This document shows, in pieces, positions 1 through 12,300 of a stretch of 64,000 bases of DNA. Each line of letters starts with the position of its first letter. Within the stretch, counting starts at the first letter, position 1. The position numbers and the translations under genes were made by a program. Origin of the DNA: Warburgia ugandensis (taxonomy: Eukaryota > Streptophyta > Magnoliopsida > Canellales > Canellaceae); contig CP141139.1 in NCBI GenBank assembly GCA_035236585.1, positions 22,956,990 through 23,020,989 of the forward strand, read 5' to 3'. Under the pieces are notes generated by a model that searched no databases, had not been told where the DNA came from, and saw only the letters and a list, made by a program, of their open reading frames with translations.

Positions 1-377
1 TTTGCAATTCTTAATTTTAAAAGTTTTAGAATTTGAAAATTTTATAAACATCAAATATGAGGTTAATAACTCAACATTGTGATTGTACTTGGAAAAATTA
101 TTCCAATTACACTAAGTTTTCTTAAATCAAAATTCGAACAAATACATTTGATTTTCTTGAAAGGACAATTGGTAATTTCACATAGTAGGCCCCACTTGCA
201 AAAATTCAAGATTTGAGTATCTTTCATCTATTTTTTTTTACTGTAATTATATAACTAAACAATTAAATAGTAAAAATAATATAATTTTCAAGTGTAAAAT
301 TTTCCAAAATTAAATTATTAAATAAATTAGAGGAGGGACCACTTTGATAATTGCACCCATCTCCCACTTAAGTCTTA

Positions 378-720
378 ATCGAAGCTGATTGATGATGCCT
401 AGATTGAGGAAAACCGACAGTGAAATGAAGGAGAAGAAGAAAGAGGAAGAAGAAGGGAGAAGGACAGGAAGAGAGGAGCAGAAAGAGGGGCCAATCCAGG
501 CTGCTGGTGTTGTTTGACACTTAGACTAGTGCTTAGGTGAGAAAAAATTGTTGATGAGAAGAAAGGGGATAAGAATGAGGAGAAGGAAAAGAGGAGGAAG
601 AAGAAGGGGGAGAATGAGAGGAAGAGAGGAGGTGAGAGACGGGCCAACTACAGTGCTGCCTACATTCGACGTCGACGATGGCCAACCCCCTGCATAGGTG
701 AGAAAAAGCTTATTTAATAG
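378..720. repeat. Purine-rich (GA) low-complexity tract, two similar units
   Basis: Two stretches dominated by G and A (about 400-500 and 555-640) are each followed by a similar phrase containing aggtgagaaaaa (about 533-547 and 694-710), suggesting an old tandem duplication. The minus strand reads as an open low-complexity Ser/Phe-rich frame, which is a composition artefact. Such tracts can lie in 5' leaders or promoters, but nothing here shows a gene. Confidence 0.5.
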
Positions 721-1798
721 CAGAAGGGGGAGAAAAAAAAAAAAGCATTTTTAGGTAGATATTCTAATTCTAGTTCATGGTTTTGATGGATTTGTGCATG
801 GATGAGTATGACTAGAATGTTTCTGATTATGTTTGGATATATGAACATGCTCTTATATCCTTAGCTTTGTTGTTGCTAGTATAATCAGGGACTATCTCTA
901 TTTTGTACCTAAAGATTTAAAGATATATATACTTAGGGACTAGCTAAAGGGGACATTGAAGAGGCTATCATAGCATGTTTTATTATGATAAATTAATCTG
1001 ATTTCATGACCTATTGATTTGCTTTCCAATGAAGAAGACATTCTTTATTTCTAAATGACGTATAGAGTGCATGTTTGTTGTAGGGCGTTTATTGTAGGTG
1101 AGCTATTAACAGGAATCCATCTGAGGTCAATGGACGAGACCCACATACTCTTGATCTTAAACAATTATCTATATGTTTCTGAACTTAGTTTGTTTTATTC
1201 AAATTTTTATACAAAGCTAGTCCATCTACGATGACCACTTGTTTTGTTTTTTTTTCTGAATGGTGAATGGAGTGGATGATAAATTATATATCATAAGCTT
1301 TCCGTTAACAAAAGCATGACATCTTGTAGCTCTTAAGACTGAGCTAATTGTAAATGATGATTAACAAACACACACACACACAAAAGAAAAAGGAACTAAA
1401 GAAAATAAGACTAATTAAAATTAATGCTGGAGAATAAGATCCAAATTCAACAAATTCTAGTTGAATGAAGTAAAGGATAGTCAATTGTTGTAGTAAAAGG
1501 ACAAGATATTGCATGTCAATATGCACTATTTGAGCTAATTAACCTGGGAAACTAAGTTAGTTATTTTGGAAGAACCCATTTTAGTCCCTAATTTGAAATA
1601 ACCTATTTATAAAAGCAATTAGCTACTATCTAGCAAGAAATTTGAAGAATATATGAAATCATGTCATGATCTAGCTGACTAAGCCATTCAACTATCTAAA
1701 AAGATCTCAACTAGTTGACTAAGCACAAGTTGAAGTTATTTTACTTTTTTGGAGAATCTAGTCAATTGCGATTTACAATTCCACAACTGAAGAAGATT

Positions 1799-1849
1799 AT
1801 GAAGGACATCTGGCACCCCTCAATATGAAGGACATCTGGCACCCCTCAA
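1799..1849. repeat. Tandem duplication, 26-bp unit, two copies
   Basis: The unit atgaaggacatctggcaccc plus ctcaat occurs at 1,799-1,824 and again immediately from 1,825. The copies are essentially identical, so the duplication is recent compared with the surrounding relic sequence. Confidence 0.8.
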
Positions 1850-1959
1850 AAAGGAAATTCCAGCCCAAGAGGTATACATATACAAAATTACAATTTTTTA
1901 TTGTCCTTTTGTAATAATTCTCTATCTCAAGCTCTCTATTGTATATTTGATTTATAGGT

Positions 1960-3520
1960 ATGTCAATGCCTATTGGCCCTAGATTCCCATAAAAAACATT
2001 GTGGCAGTTGGTTCATGCTATGAGCATGAATCAACCATTTTGAATGGAATTAGTAGCCACCACATATTAAGTGAGTGTCCATGACTATGGCTTTGAATGT
2101 TAATGCCTGTATACGATACCCATTAGAAATGGAAAATATTATAATCGTTGGTCAGGTAGTTGCATATCACATTGCTTAGCCAGAGGTACTAGGCATTCCA
2201 GTAGAGTCCATGGTATGTATCTTATCATACTACCTTTCTCATCAATGATTTTTAAAAAATACCTTAATTTAATTGTTGAATAACTTAATATAGTTAATCA
2301 GCAACAACATGCGGCATCGAGGTTAGCTATCATTGCAGTATCACCTATTGTTCCTACCCCAATGGAACAAGTACTTGTGTATATCTTTTTTTTTCTTTCT
2401 TTTTTTTTCTCATCATAAATTAAGTCCTTTTCATTGATTAATATTATTTAGCTAAAAAAATTTAAATCTTTTACAACAGCCATCTAAGGAGCATGTGGAA
2501 GTCCCACCTAACATGCCTCAATCCTTAAGGTTAATCTACGATCTCATCAATGATGATATGGCAATTAACCCTACACAAATCAAGGAGGGGTGCTTGCTGA
2601 GGATGCTATTGAAGTGCCACTTATGGTGGATGACCTATTACAAGTTTTCCTATAGGATCAACTCAAGCACCCTCACATTGTCTCCTACATGGGGTGTATG
2701 CACATACGTGCTTGTAAAATACTTGACATTTACTTGTTATATTTTCATGGTATAGGTAATAATTATTTCTTTTATGCAGCTTCTTGAATGATGCAAATAG
2801 CCGTTTTGAGGGTAAGGGTACACTTTACCACTTCATTGATCCTGGCATCATTTTTGGAGTGGTAGAGCAATGGCCAATAGAGAGGTGTGTTCAGGATATT
2901 TTACTAGACTTCTTTCACTGCTCTCAGGGACAAGACTTAATGATTCCCTACAATAGTGGGTAAGCTTTAATTTTCTTATTTTCTTATTTTCTTACCAACT
3001 TATTCTATACTTAGGGATTGTCAACTTTAATTACAATTCATATGATTGTTTATGTAGGTCTTGTTGGATGCTGCTCGTATTGGATTTTAATAGTGGCATG
3101 CTTTCTTTTCCGATTCTTGTGGATAGCATATTTGCCCTGTCCTCATAGAAGTTATAAATATGTAAGACTTTATTTTTTCCATGTGTTATGTGTGGATAAA
3201 TAATTTATTATTCATCTATAATGCATTTGAAATTTAAATTTATAAAGTGTGGTTTGAATGAGCCAATACGACCGAGACAACCTCCAAAACTCACTTGGAA
3301 GAATGTCAAGGTATAAGAAATAGTTAATTACTCTAAGTTATCATACTAATTAAACCTATAATATTTACAAATGATATTTATGAGTTCTTTTTTGTTGTCC
3401 TTATTACATAATTCCCCATACAACAATCTAATTAGCAGTGCGAGTACTATGTCCTGAGATACATAAGGACCCTCATATTCAATAGCATTCATGTCTCCCA
3501 TTTAAGAAAAGTAAGACACT
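1960..3520 (+). pseudogene. Decayed C48 (Ulp1-like) peptidase gene of a transposon
   Basis: Several exon-like blocks translate to a recognisable Ulp1/SENP-type cysteine peptidase as carried by plant DNA transposons. An N-terminal block around 1,990-2,210 (VAVGSCYEHESTIL) is followed by a block at 2,480-2,690. The central block at 2,790-2,961 ends in LMIPYNSG. Next come WMLLVLDFNSG near 3,063-3,095 and QCEYYVLRY near 3,437-3,463. The family's catalytic His should lie just before WMLLV and is not readable. The expected Cys-Gly of the active site reads Cys-Glu. Blocks are separated by intron-like gaps (gtaagct at 2,961; tatgtag near 3,058) and broken by stops. C48 enzymes remove ubiquitin-like modifiers; this copy is surely inactive. 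I reject a host gene because a second copy lies inverted at 6.0-7.0 kb within the same repeat. Confidence 0.6.
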
Positions 3521-4547
3521 TTTTACTTTTCATAATCTTATATTTTTCTACAATTTTTTATGGATCTAGCTAAAAAATGTGAGCTTAATTAAATATGTTG
3601 TACTATAGGTTACTGTGTTTTTTGAGCGGGCAAACAAGAACACTTTACTCCAAAGTAAATCTCAATGAAATACAAAATGAATGAGCTGAGTATATAATGA
3701 GTTTCAATTAGATTACTTGGAGTAACTACATAAATGTGAAATACATAATAAAGTATTTTTTCATTCACTTGTGTGTGTTCTTTTAATTTTTACTATTTTC
3801 TTTAAAAAATATATATTTTAAGTGATGAATGAGTAGAAACTTGGAGTGTGGGAATAAATGAGTATGAATGAAGTGAATTTGGAGCTTGTACATGAAGTGA
3901 ATGTCTGGCAGTTGATTTTCAATATATTCAATGAATCATATAACTTTGACAAGATGATGAATGAAAGGATTACTTAGAATGTGAAAGTAAATCCAAATGT
4001 TTATAGATTTACAAATGAAGTGAATGTGGATATTATAGAGAATGCATGTGTTGTAGTTTCTTTTATAAAGTATTTTCAAGATAGATGTGGATGGATAATG
4101 ATGAGTTTGGATGTTTTGTACCCATTTTGGATTTATTAGGTGTTATATTATTAGAATGATTTGGTCTATCAAGAAAGATGTGGATGCATGTTGTATTGAA
4201 TGTTGGTTTTTCGTGTTTATAAAGATTGTTTGAAGTATCAGGTGTATAGGATGTTTATTATTCATTGTATATATAGGCAGTAGTGTATCAAGAAAGATGT
4301 AGATGCACATTGTAATGGATGTTGGCTTTTCATGTTTGTAAATATTGAAGTATCAGGTGTATATGATGTTCGTTATTCAATGTATACATGTGGTATTCTA
4401 CCAAGAAAGATGTGGATGCATGTTGTATTGGATGTTGGTTGTTAATGTTTATAAAGATTTTTTGAAGTATCGAATGTATATGATGTTTGTTATTCAGTGT
4501 ATACAGGTGGTAGTGCTCGAATGGAAAATTGAAAAAGAAAAAAATAC

Positions 4548-4990
4548 TTTTTAAGTCATTTAGGCCAAGCAACTTCAAAATCACACTTTTGAAGTTGTTT
4601 ATCCCAAGCGACTTCAAAATTCACAACTTCTGAGGCCATTTATGGTTAAGCAACTTCAAAATTGTGAGTTTTGAAGTCACTTAGCCTAAGTGACTTCAAA
4701 AGTTCTTCAAAAGTGTTGGACATTTGAAAACACTTATGAATAAATGAATTCGAAAGTTTTAGACTTTTGAAGACATTTAGGTTAAGTGACTTCAAAATTT
4801 TGAAGCATTTGAAGTCATTTAGGTCTAAACGACTTCAAATGTATGTGACTTTTGATGTTGCTTTGACTAAATGACTTCAAAAGTTTGTGACTTTTGAATT
4901 CGTTTATTCAAGTGACTTCAAAATTCCTTGATTTTTAAAGTCTTTTAACTAAACAATTTTAAAAGTTAATCAACTCTCCAAGTCACCTTG
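4548..4990. repeat. CACTA subterminal array of palindromic ~42-bp units
   Basis: Nine to ten diverged units of mostly 41-43 bp. Each begins near acttcaaaa, is followed within about 10-25 bp by ttttgaagt, and then by a variable spacer such as catttaggtcaagtg. Each unit can therefore fold on itself. Units lie head to tail with near-constant period. In En/Spm-like elements subterminal repeats bind the TNPA-type protein; that role here is inferred from position and architecture. Confidence 0.75.
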
Positions 4991-5064
4991 ATAGAATTTC
5001 CTTATTAAACAACTTCGATTATCACTTTTAACTACTTTAAAAGCCCCCTATGTAGTAGTAATGT

Positions 5065-5220
5065 TTATGAAAACCATCTTTAAAAGCATACTTTTAAAGA
5101 CAATTTATTGAAACTATCTTTAAAAGTAAGGAATGTTAAAGATGGTGTTCCAAAACCATCTTAAAAATACATGCTTTTAAAGAAGATTTCATCTAAACAT
5201 CTTCAAAAACTTCAAAAAAG
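5065..5220. repeat. Short subterminal array, ~40-bp units, of relic 2
   Basis: Three to four units of about 40 bp contain accatctttaaaag and its inverse cttttaaagatggt. Same architecture as the neighbouring array but a different unit sequence. It abuts the 3' end of relic 1 directly. Confidence 0.6.
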
Positions 5221-5999
5221 AATTTCTTATTAGCTGTTATATGGCAATGCTAACCTGGTATTACAATCTTCCTACACTTTCATTAATAGTTTATAATCTT
5301 TCTTTATAATAGTCTTCCTGCAATCTTGAAGGACTTGAAAAAAGAAATTAAAACATCCACATTCACTTCCACTTTAATATTCACATTCAAATCCATAACA
5401 TATTCACTTTCAATATAAAAAATTCAAAGTCATGAAAAAAAAAAACTTCATAAGTACATATATCCACACTTCTTCATACACATTCAATATAAAAATAATC
5501 AATATCTACATTCAATATCCATATCTTCTAGCTATTACAATCTACCTACAATCTTCAATGACATGAAAAAAAATTCCATCATTCACATTCCACACATTCA
5601 CTTCTAACATCTACACCCATTTACTTTCCCACTCCAATATCTACCTATTCATCCCTAATTGAAATAAACAAACGACATATACTTCAAGAAAATGAATAAT
5701 ACAAGACAAATATAAATGAAGAAGTTTAGATTTTGTATTAAATCAATAAAAAAAATATTTACATTGATGTAATAAGTGTTCTAATTGAATCACATTACAT
5801 ACTTGGCCCATTTGGATCTTATGTCATTGAGATATATTTTGGAGTAACTTTGATAGCACAACTACATGTATGACAACATATTTAATTTAGCTAACACATT
5901 CTTTTAGATGGAATCAGTAAAAAATTATAGCAAATTTAGGATTATGACTAGTAAAGTGCCTTACTTTCTCAATTGTGGAATCCTAAAACCATTAAATAC

Positions 6000-6990
6000 T
6001 AGGGTTCTCTGCGAATGTAGTATCCACACTCCCAATTAGATCATTGTTTAGGGAACAGTCCAACAAAGAAAATACAAGGAATAATAAATTAATATCATGT
6101 CTAATTGTAATTGAAATAGTACTTATCTAGTTTTCCTTGCCTTGACATTTTTCCATGATAGTTTTGGTGGGTGCACAGCCTCTGATAGTTGTGCCCATTC
6201 AAACCATACATTCAATTTTGTAATTCAAATGTATTAGATATCAAGAAAAGATTAGTTATCAGCTATTAAAATATTATAATACATGAAATTTTTTAAAACT
6301 TACTTATTTATGATTCTCATCAGAGGGTCATGAATGTGACCTCCACAATAATAAAAAATAATGAATGCCAACCATGCACATCCAAATCAAGAGCATCCAG
6401 TGAGACTTATATACACAATCATATAAATTATAATTACAATTTACAATCCTTAAATTATATATGTAAAACATAATTTGGGATGACAACAAATTAAAATATA
6501 CCCACTATTATAGGGAATAATTAAGGTATGTCCCTTGGAGCAATTGAAGAACCCTAGAAAAATATCTTCAACTAGCCTCTCCATTGGCCATTGCTTTGTC
6601 ACTTCATGAATGACACTAAGGTCAAGGAATTAGCAAACTTCCTTGACCTTTAATTACTAGATTATATCATGCAAAAAGATATAGAAAAGAAATAATTATT
6701 TACTAATTAACACTTAATGTCAAAGGTTGTTATTGAAGCATATATTTGAATACCTGATATAGGAGACAATGTGCAAGTGTTCAAGTTTATCCTATTGGCA
6801 AACTTTTATGAGGTCCTTTACCATAAATAGAACTTTGACTACGCTATTGGTAAGCATATTGGGCCCAGTCTGTACAGGACTAATTACCTTATCTTTGTTA
6901 ATGATTTTGTAGAGGCTCCTTAGGGATAGATGCATGTTAGTTGGAACTTCTAGCTAATCCTTAGAGGTGGCTGTAAAGTTGTAGAAATTA
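6000..6990 (-). pseudogene. Second decayed C48 (Ulp1-like) peptidase relic
   Basis: The reverse complement aligns by eye with the plus-strand relic at 2,480-3,400. Shared stretches include aactaacatgcatc (minus, near 6,935) against cacctaacatgcct at 2,507. Another pair is ttgcacattgtctcctat (minus, near 6,770) against ctcacattgtctcctaca at 2,670-2,690. A third is the block ending ggaaaaatgtcaaggc (near 6,140) against ggaagaatgtcaagg at 3,298. No continuous frame survives. It is the inverted partner of the first relic and is likewise non-functional. Confidence 0.5.
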
Positions 6991-7306
6991 TTAGTCTATA
7001 TAACAATATTCATTGAAGACATTTAGTTTTATCATAAAAATAAACACAAATACTATTACTAGTTCAGTCACTAGGACCGGAGTGCTAGGATAGAGGAGGT
7101 CGAACATGATGGCTTATGCTGCTACATTTGATTAACATTAGATGTAGATAACAAATAATTAAATTGAAGTACGCAAAAAAATTTGTTAAAAATGGTGGTG
7201 TCACAACTATATACCTTGGATTTTAAGAATGACATATCCAGCTACATGATATTCAATGGTTTAGAAAAAGGTAGAAACGTCATTAGCTTAAATTAGAAAT
7301 GGTAAA

Positions 7307-8956
7307 TAGATGTTTATGGTTTTCCTACAAGTGCACAATCAATCAATTGTAGTATTTTGCAAGGTCGAATCCATAGGTAGGATATATTGAGAAAATAAAG
7401 CATTAAAGTTTATTTAAATTAATGAGCCTAAAATTGTGTAAAATATGAAGGATATGATGACTATCCAATCAGTGGATGAGATAAAAATTAATTTTTAATT
7501 AAAATTAAATTGTTAAGGATTAAAGATCACACATCCCAAAATTAGTCCCACCACTTACTTTTTTCCCTTATATCTCAAGAATCAAATTAAAACTACAATT
7601 ACTTTCTCAGAAGATGGTTTCTTTGAAAACTTAATTTTGAAATTTTGAACTTTACGAAATTATATAGATCATCAAATTCTAATCATTCTATGTAAACATT
7701 CAGCATTACTTCCTATCATTAGAAGCATGAAATTTAAACTCTAAACTAAACTAAAATAGTATCTAAATTTCCATTAACTTTCAATTGGTTGATCATTGCA
7801 ATGCTGGAAAAGAAATAAATTACAATGAAAACTATAACAAATAGCATGAAACTTCACCAAATCAAAATAGCTTCCTTAGCAATCCCTTGATGTGTCATGT
7901 ATCAACTTTAGCCAACAATCTCCACTCTAATTTCCACTACATCAAAGAAAAAGCAAAACAAAATGTGCACTAACAATAGAGAAACAGTAACAAGAGATTG
8001 ACATGAGCAAAGCTTTGTAATAGTAGAAACACCATGAAAGAGTTGAAGATATAAGATGAAACTATGGCTAGTTGCCAAAAATCACACCATGACATTGACT
8101 CATCTAGTTCCCTTAGAATACCACCAACCAAACTCTAAAGACAAGATTGAATCATAGTGTCTATAAAGAGATATTAGAAGCTATGGAAGTGATACTACCA
8201 ATGGGAAAAATTCAATGATTGTTACTATTACCACAAAGAACTAGAAAAAGAAAACTTGATGATTTCCCCTTGATTTCTACTATTTCCAATTTTAAAAATA
8301 GTAGTAAAAGTCCTCTTTAGCATAAATCTAGAGTGAGAACAAGGGATGCAAGAAGAATTTATGGCAATATTTGAAGAAATAAGGGAAAATCAATAGGTAA
8401 TTTAATGAGAAAATCATTGATTCCTTATTCCTGCGAACTATAAACTCCTTGTTTTCAAGATGTTCTATGTCTTCTCCTCAAGAAAACTTGATATATTCCA
8501 TCTAAGATAGATGAGAACCTTAATAATGTTTTGGATCAAAGAAAATTTGAAGCAAGAATGAAACCTAAAGAGAAAAACTAATGCAAAACTCTGTTGACAG
8601 ATGAAACCACATTAAAGAAATAGGGGAGATTAAACTGAGAAGAGATGAAACCTGATGAAGAACTTTCAATTATTGAAGAATATTTGATGATGAAATAATA
8701 GTAAAAAAAGGAAACCTTGGAAATATTTGAAGCTCTAAGTGAAAGCTAGATGAAAACTTCTAGATATCCAAATAATGGCTTCCTCTATTGATATTTTAAA
8801 CTATTGTTAAGTGTTTACATTTGTATAAATTAACCTCATTTAGCATGGTACATGATATATTTTTAGGGAATTATTTAGAAATTTATCTTAAAAATATATC
8901 ATTTGAAATTTTTACCATCTAAGTATAATTTGGTGAATTTTTAAAGTTAGATGAAG
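7307..8956 (-). mobile_element. Probable old Athila/Tat-type LTR, interrupted by solo LTR A
   Basis: The left end resembles, in reverse orientation, the end of the Athila-family LTRs at 45,783 and 25,953: a run of caagtgcac, an agtattttgcaa phrase and a gtcgaatcca phrase, followed by a long A-rich body with words such as aagggaaaatc also seen in the LTR at 45.8-47.2 kb. No primer-binding site or TSD could be defined. The right side is cut by the insertion at 8,962. The identification is inference from composition and short shared phrases. Confidence 0.35.
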
Positions 8957-8961
8957 ATTTC

Positions 8962-11701
8962 TGTGACAACCCGGGTTTTCCCATGCATTTTTAAATGCAA
9001 TATCTAATTCCTAAGGCGGGACGCATCCCTATTTCAAAACCACTTTATAAAAACCATGCAATGCAGTAGAAAAACTTTAGTTTTAAACTCATTTTGAAAA
9101 CCCCGAGTGTCATTTGCTTTCACAACAATCAAAGTAGTTTTTTGAAAAACTTCAAAAATCATAAATGTTTTTCCCCAGGTCTATCCAGTCACAACACACA
9201 GCTCAACTGTAAATAAATACAAATACATGTCCAAAGGGTAGAGAGTTTACTCACATGTATAGTTGTCTCCTTTGTTTATGCACTTGCTCATAGCACTAAT
9301 ATCTCCTGAGGCGTCTTCTATTTGTAAGTGGAACTATCCTGAAAAATGTTAAGGATAGGGTGAGTATATACTATACTCAGTAGGAGTCTATCACTACTAG
9401 TTTTGCAATGCATAATATGTTTAAAATTGTGTGCTCTTAAAAACATGTGCATGTTCGAACAATCATGTTCAATATCGATATTAAAAACCACTGACAAACC
9501 GGAACACTGACGACTTAAAGAAATATCATAATCCAAGTCAAAAGTATCATATATCATAAACATAATGATATGCATAAGATGCTCAACTGAATCCAACTCA
9601 TGGATATCTGGTATGGTCGACCAACCTCATGTCATACCATATGCAATGCAAATAAATCCTCAATCCATAGGGTCCAACTATGCCCACGACCTCACCGCCG
9701 TGTGGTCCCCGGGTACCTAGGGACACAGGGTCATACACCTCCACGGGGCATATGACACTTCGACCCAGTGCCATGACACTAGTGGTAAGCCCCTGTACCA
9801 CATGCAGTCGAAGCAAGGACTTGCCCTTTTTGGGTGTGGTACCCATCCACCTAATAGTGGTAGAGACTGGGAGGCCACCCCATACCTCTCGGCATAGCAC
9901 CCACGAGCGTATTAGCCCAAATCATATACGATCAACCAAGCCAAAAACCCCTTTTTCAAAACCTGACCTCTTTGGGTCCCTCACAACTGCTTGGCCCTCG
10001 CAACTGCCTACCCAGTGTCTTTTGGGCACTCCAACATCTTTTGGTAACCCTCAAGGACATGCAATCTTTGAAAAACTCAATGCTCACAAAGCATGCAATA
10101 TATGCATTTGTTTGCAAAACATATCTATGCATAATGTATATGCAATTATTTGCAAAACATATCTATGCCAAAACATATCTATGCATAAAGCATTTATCAT
10201 ATGTATGCTGAATTAAGTCATGCTAAACAAGTTATATAACTTATACTTAAAACATGCATAAAACAATCATGGCTTTTTTAAAAAGTCTAGAGCGATAGAG
10301 CACCTACCTCAAAGTCTCCTGGAGTCACGTCCTTTAGCACTCAACCCATCCCTGAGTCTCATTTATAAACTCCTGGGTATGAATGGATACAAGGAGTCCT
10401 TATTAATTTTAATCTATTTAGACATTAGACCGCTAAATCTGCTGTTTAGGGTCAATGGTCCTTGCCTAATTCATTGCCAGGCTAGATCCTATGATATGGA
10501 TCTACTTTCTAATTGTTAAACTCTTGTAATTTATCCTTTAATCCTAATTTTTAAAGTCTTATTGGGTCTGCGTGTCCCAGTTCCCAGGACACTCGTGCAT
10601 CTTGGTTGGACCGCGACCATCTCACGTGTGTGAGCGTCTAAAGGCGATGCCAGGGACTGCGTTTTGAATGCGCACATGCATGCTCAAATGACGCGCTATG
10701 ACGTGCATCATCACACGGACGCACATTGTAACATGGCGTATCTCAACTCCTAGGGCACCCCGTGCACCCTGGTCGAGCAAGGACCCGTGCCCCATGTCAC
10801 ATGCGCACCTGAAGGTCGTACCTGGAACAGTGTATGCACTGTCGTACACCTAGAACCTGTCCCAGGGACCCAGCCCCAGGTGTACGTGGTGCTTGGAGTC
10901 CTTGGGACACTTGGCTCGTGCAGGTCTGGCCCAAGCCGTCGTGGAATGTTTTCCAGCCAGGAAACCCAGCTGGAAAACAGCTAGTTGTTTTCCAGCTGGG
11001 AAGACTGGCTGGAAGGAGACCAAATCCGACATGGATCTGGCCTGGGGGGAGCAAAACGAAGAGAAATAGGGAAAATCGGCTTACCTGGGTTGCTTGGTGT
11101 GCCTGGTCGTCGAAAAACTCGAACAAGGTGGAAACCCTATTACCCAGATCGAAAAAGGGAAGAGGGGGAAATGGGAACGGGATGGCCGGCCTGACTTGGT
11201 CCTGGCCATTGCCAGAAAATGCAGAAAGATGGGTTTCTAGTTTTTGTCGGAAACCCAGTTGAAAAACACCAAAAAATCACGTTTTTTGGAGAGGGGGGTT
11301 GGGGCTTTTTATAGGGGGAGAAGGCAGTGCCCCTCAATTGCGGTGCCGCCCTTTCCCCTGGGGTTTTCTAGAGAAATCGTGAACAAGGGTTTTCTGGAGG
11401 GTTCTTGAGGTTGAAGACGACAGGGGTTGCCGTTATCAAAATGGCCCCCTACGTTTTTCGTCCTTTTTCTTTTTTTTGTTTAATTTTCAGAAATACGCCT
11501 ATCTTTAAATGGTTGTAACTTCTTCATACGAACTCCGTTTTGGGTAATTTTTGAGGCGTTGGATTCCATTTTAGAGTGGAATCTAATGGTACTAAGTTTC
11601 CTTAAAATTACTTTGTTTACTATTTTAAATAAAGTGAAACATTTAACTCAGTTTATTTCCTAATTTTAGTTAAAAATAGTGTAAATTGCTCGGGCATTAC
11701 A
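8962..11701 (-). mobile_element. Solo LTR A, Tekay/Del-type family 2, with TSD atttc
   Basis: A complete LTR of 2,740 bp starts tgtgacaaccc and ends gggcattaca; on the minus strand these are the usual TG...CA ends. It is flanked by a perfect 5-bp target-site duplication, atttc at 8,957-8,961 and 11,702-11,706, and there is no internal domain, so it is a solo LTR formed by LTR-LTR recombination. It shares its body with the LTRs of element B (13.4-23.7 kb). A minus-strand TATA-like motif (ctataaaaagcc) lies at 11,303-11,314. It carries the 17-bp palindrome at 9,362-9,378 found in related LTRs. Open frames inside it, including one of 178 codons, are not conserved in sister LTRs and are not genes. 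Confidence 0.9.
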
Positions 11702-11706
11702 ATTTC

Positions 11707-12300
11707 GTACAACACATGTTGTCTTGTACTAATTAGAAAATTTTCTATGTTTTGTGGGTGGTAGATCAAGTTTCATGTGGTTAGATTAAGTTGATCAACA
11801 TTTCAAATCATCAATCAAGTTTGAGATTGAAATGGATGGTCAAGATCACTTTAAAACTAGCTCAAAACATGATGTTTTAATCATGACTAGTCATAGATGT
11901 GGAGTTATCATCATTATAGAGGAATTTAATAGATTGGATTTTCCAAAATGTGTCATTTTTATGCAACCTCAAGAAACAACCAATTTCAGCCATTTTGGAT
12001 GTTTGAGATTATATTTGGAGAATAGATAGCAGATTAGAGGATTACACATTCCAAATGCATGCCTTGGTGATCAAGGAAGGAACTTCCATAAGCTTATAAA
12101 GTTTTGAAGTAAAATCCACCATCTACAAGGGTTGCTCAGAGGATTTAGAGATAAGAAGTAGGAAATTTCTTAATCTAAGAGGTTTCCTAAATTAGAAAGC
12201 AAGTCAGATTACAAATTCTACTTGATTAGAATTGCTTATGGAGAAAGAGAAATTAGAGGAGGAAACTAGAGAAAGATCAACTTTCCCATGAGCTACATTA
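11707..12300. other. Unassigned AT-rich sequence
   Basis: I see no gene or recognisable element here. The segment lies between solo LTR A and LTR remnant H and may be the continuation of the older sequence into which A inserted. Confidence 0.5.

Larger units (their letters stand above)
1..1959. other. AT-rich stretch without a recognisable gene
   Basis: I see no gene here. The stretch is AT-rich with short spurious reading frames only. It holds a purine-rich tract and a short tandem duplication, listed separately. Its right part may belong to the CACTA-like element whose peptidase relic begins near 1,960, but no CACTA terminus or transposase (TNP2/TNPD) coding sequence could be recognised. 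Confidence 0.5.
1960..5060 (+). mobile_element. CACTA-like DNA transposon relic 1, 3' part
   Basis: A plus-strand DNA-transposon relic: a decayed C48 peptidase-like gene (1,960-3,520), an AT-rich 3' region (3,520-4,540), then a subterminal array of palindromic units (4,548-4,990). It ends at a terminus reading cctatgtagtagta near 5,060. The reverse complement of that end closely matches the CACTACTACATAGG terminus at 30,209. The 5' end and any transposase gene were not found. The peptidase, the 3' region and the array recur in reverse orientation directly downstream. Assignment to CACTA rather than MULE rests on the terminus and subterminal array. C48 domains are known in plant CACTA and MULE elements. 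Confidence 0.6.
5061..6990 (-). mobile_element. CACTA-like DNA transposon relic 2, inverted relative to relic 1
   Basis: Read on the minus strand, this segment parallels relic 1: peptidase blocks (6,990 down to about 6,000), an AT-rich 3' region sharing phrases with 3,520-3,720 (aattaaatatgttgt, ttactccaaa, atctcaatga), then a short palindromic array near 5,065-5,220. The copies are clearly diverged, so this is not a recent inverted duplication. The distal end (5' of the element, right side) was not found. Confidence 0.6.

Noticed and set aside
399..647. Minus-strand frame with Ser/Phe/Leu-rich product resembling membrane segments
   Set aside because: It is a translation of a GA-rich low-complexity tract; hydrophobicity follows from composition.
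2480..3520. A host SUMO-protease gene
   Set aside because: Broken frame, altered active-site region and a second inverted copy in the same repeat show a transposon-borne relic.
9680..10216. Open frame of 178 codons on the plus strand
   Set aside because: It lies inside solo LTR A, antisense to the element. The homologous segments of B's 5' LTR and solo LTR C have different, shorter frames, and no protein signature is visible.
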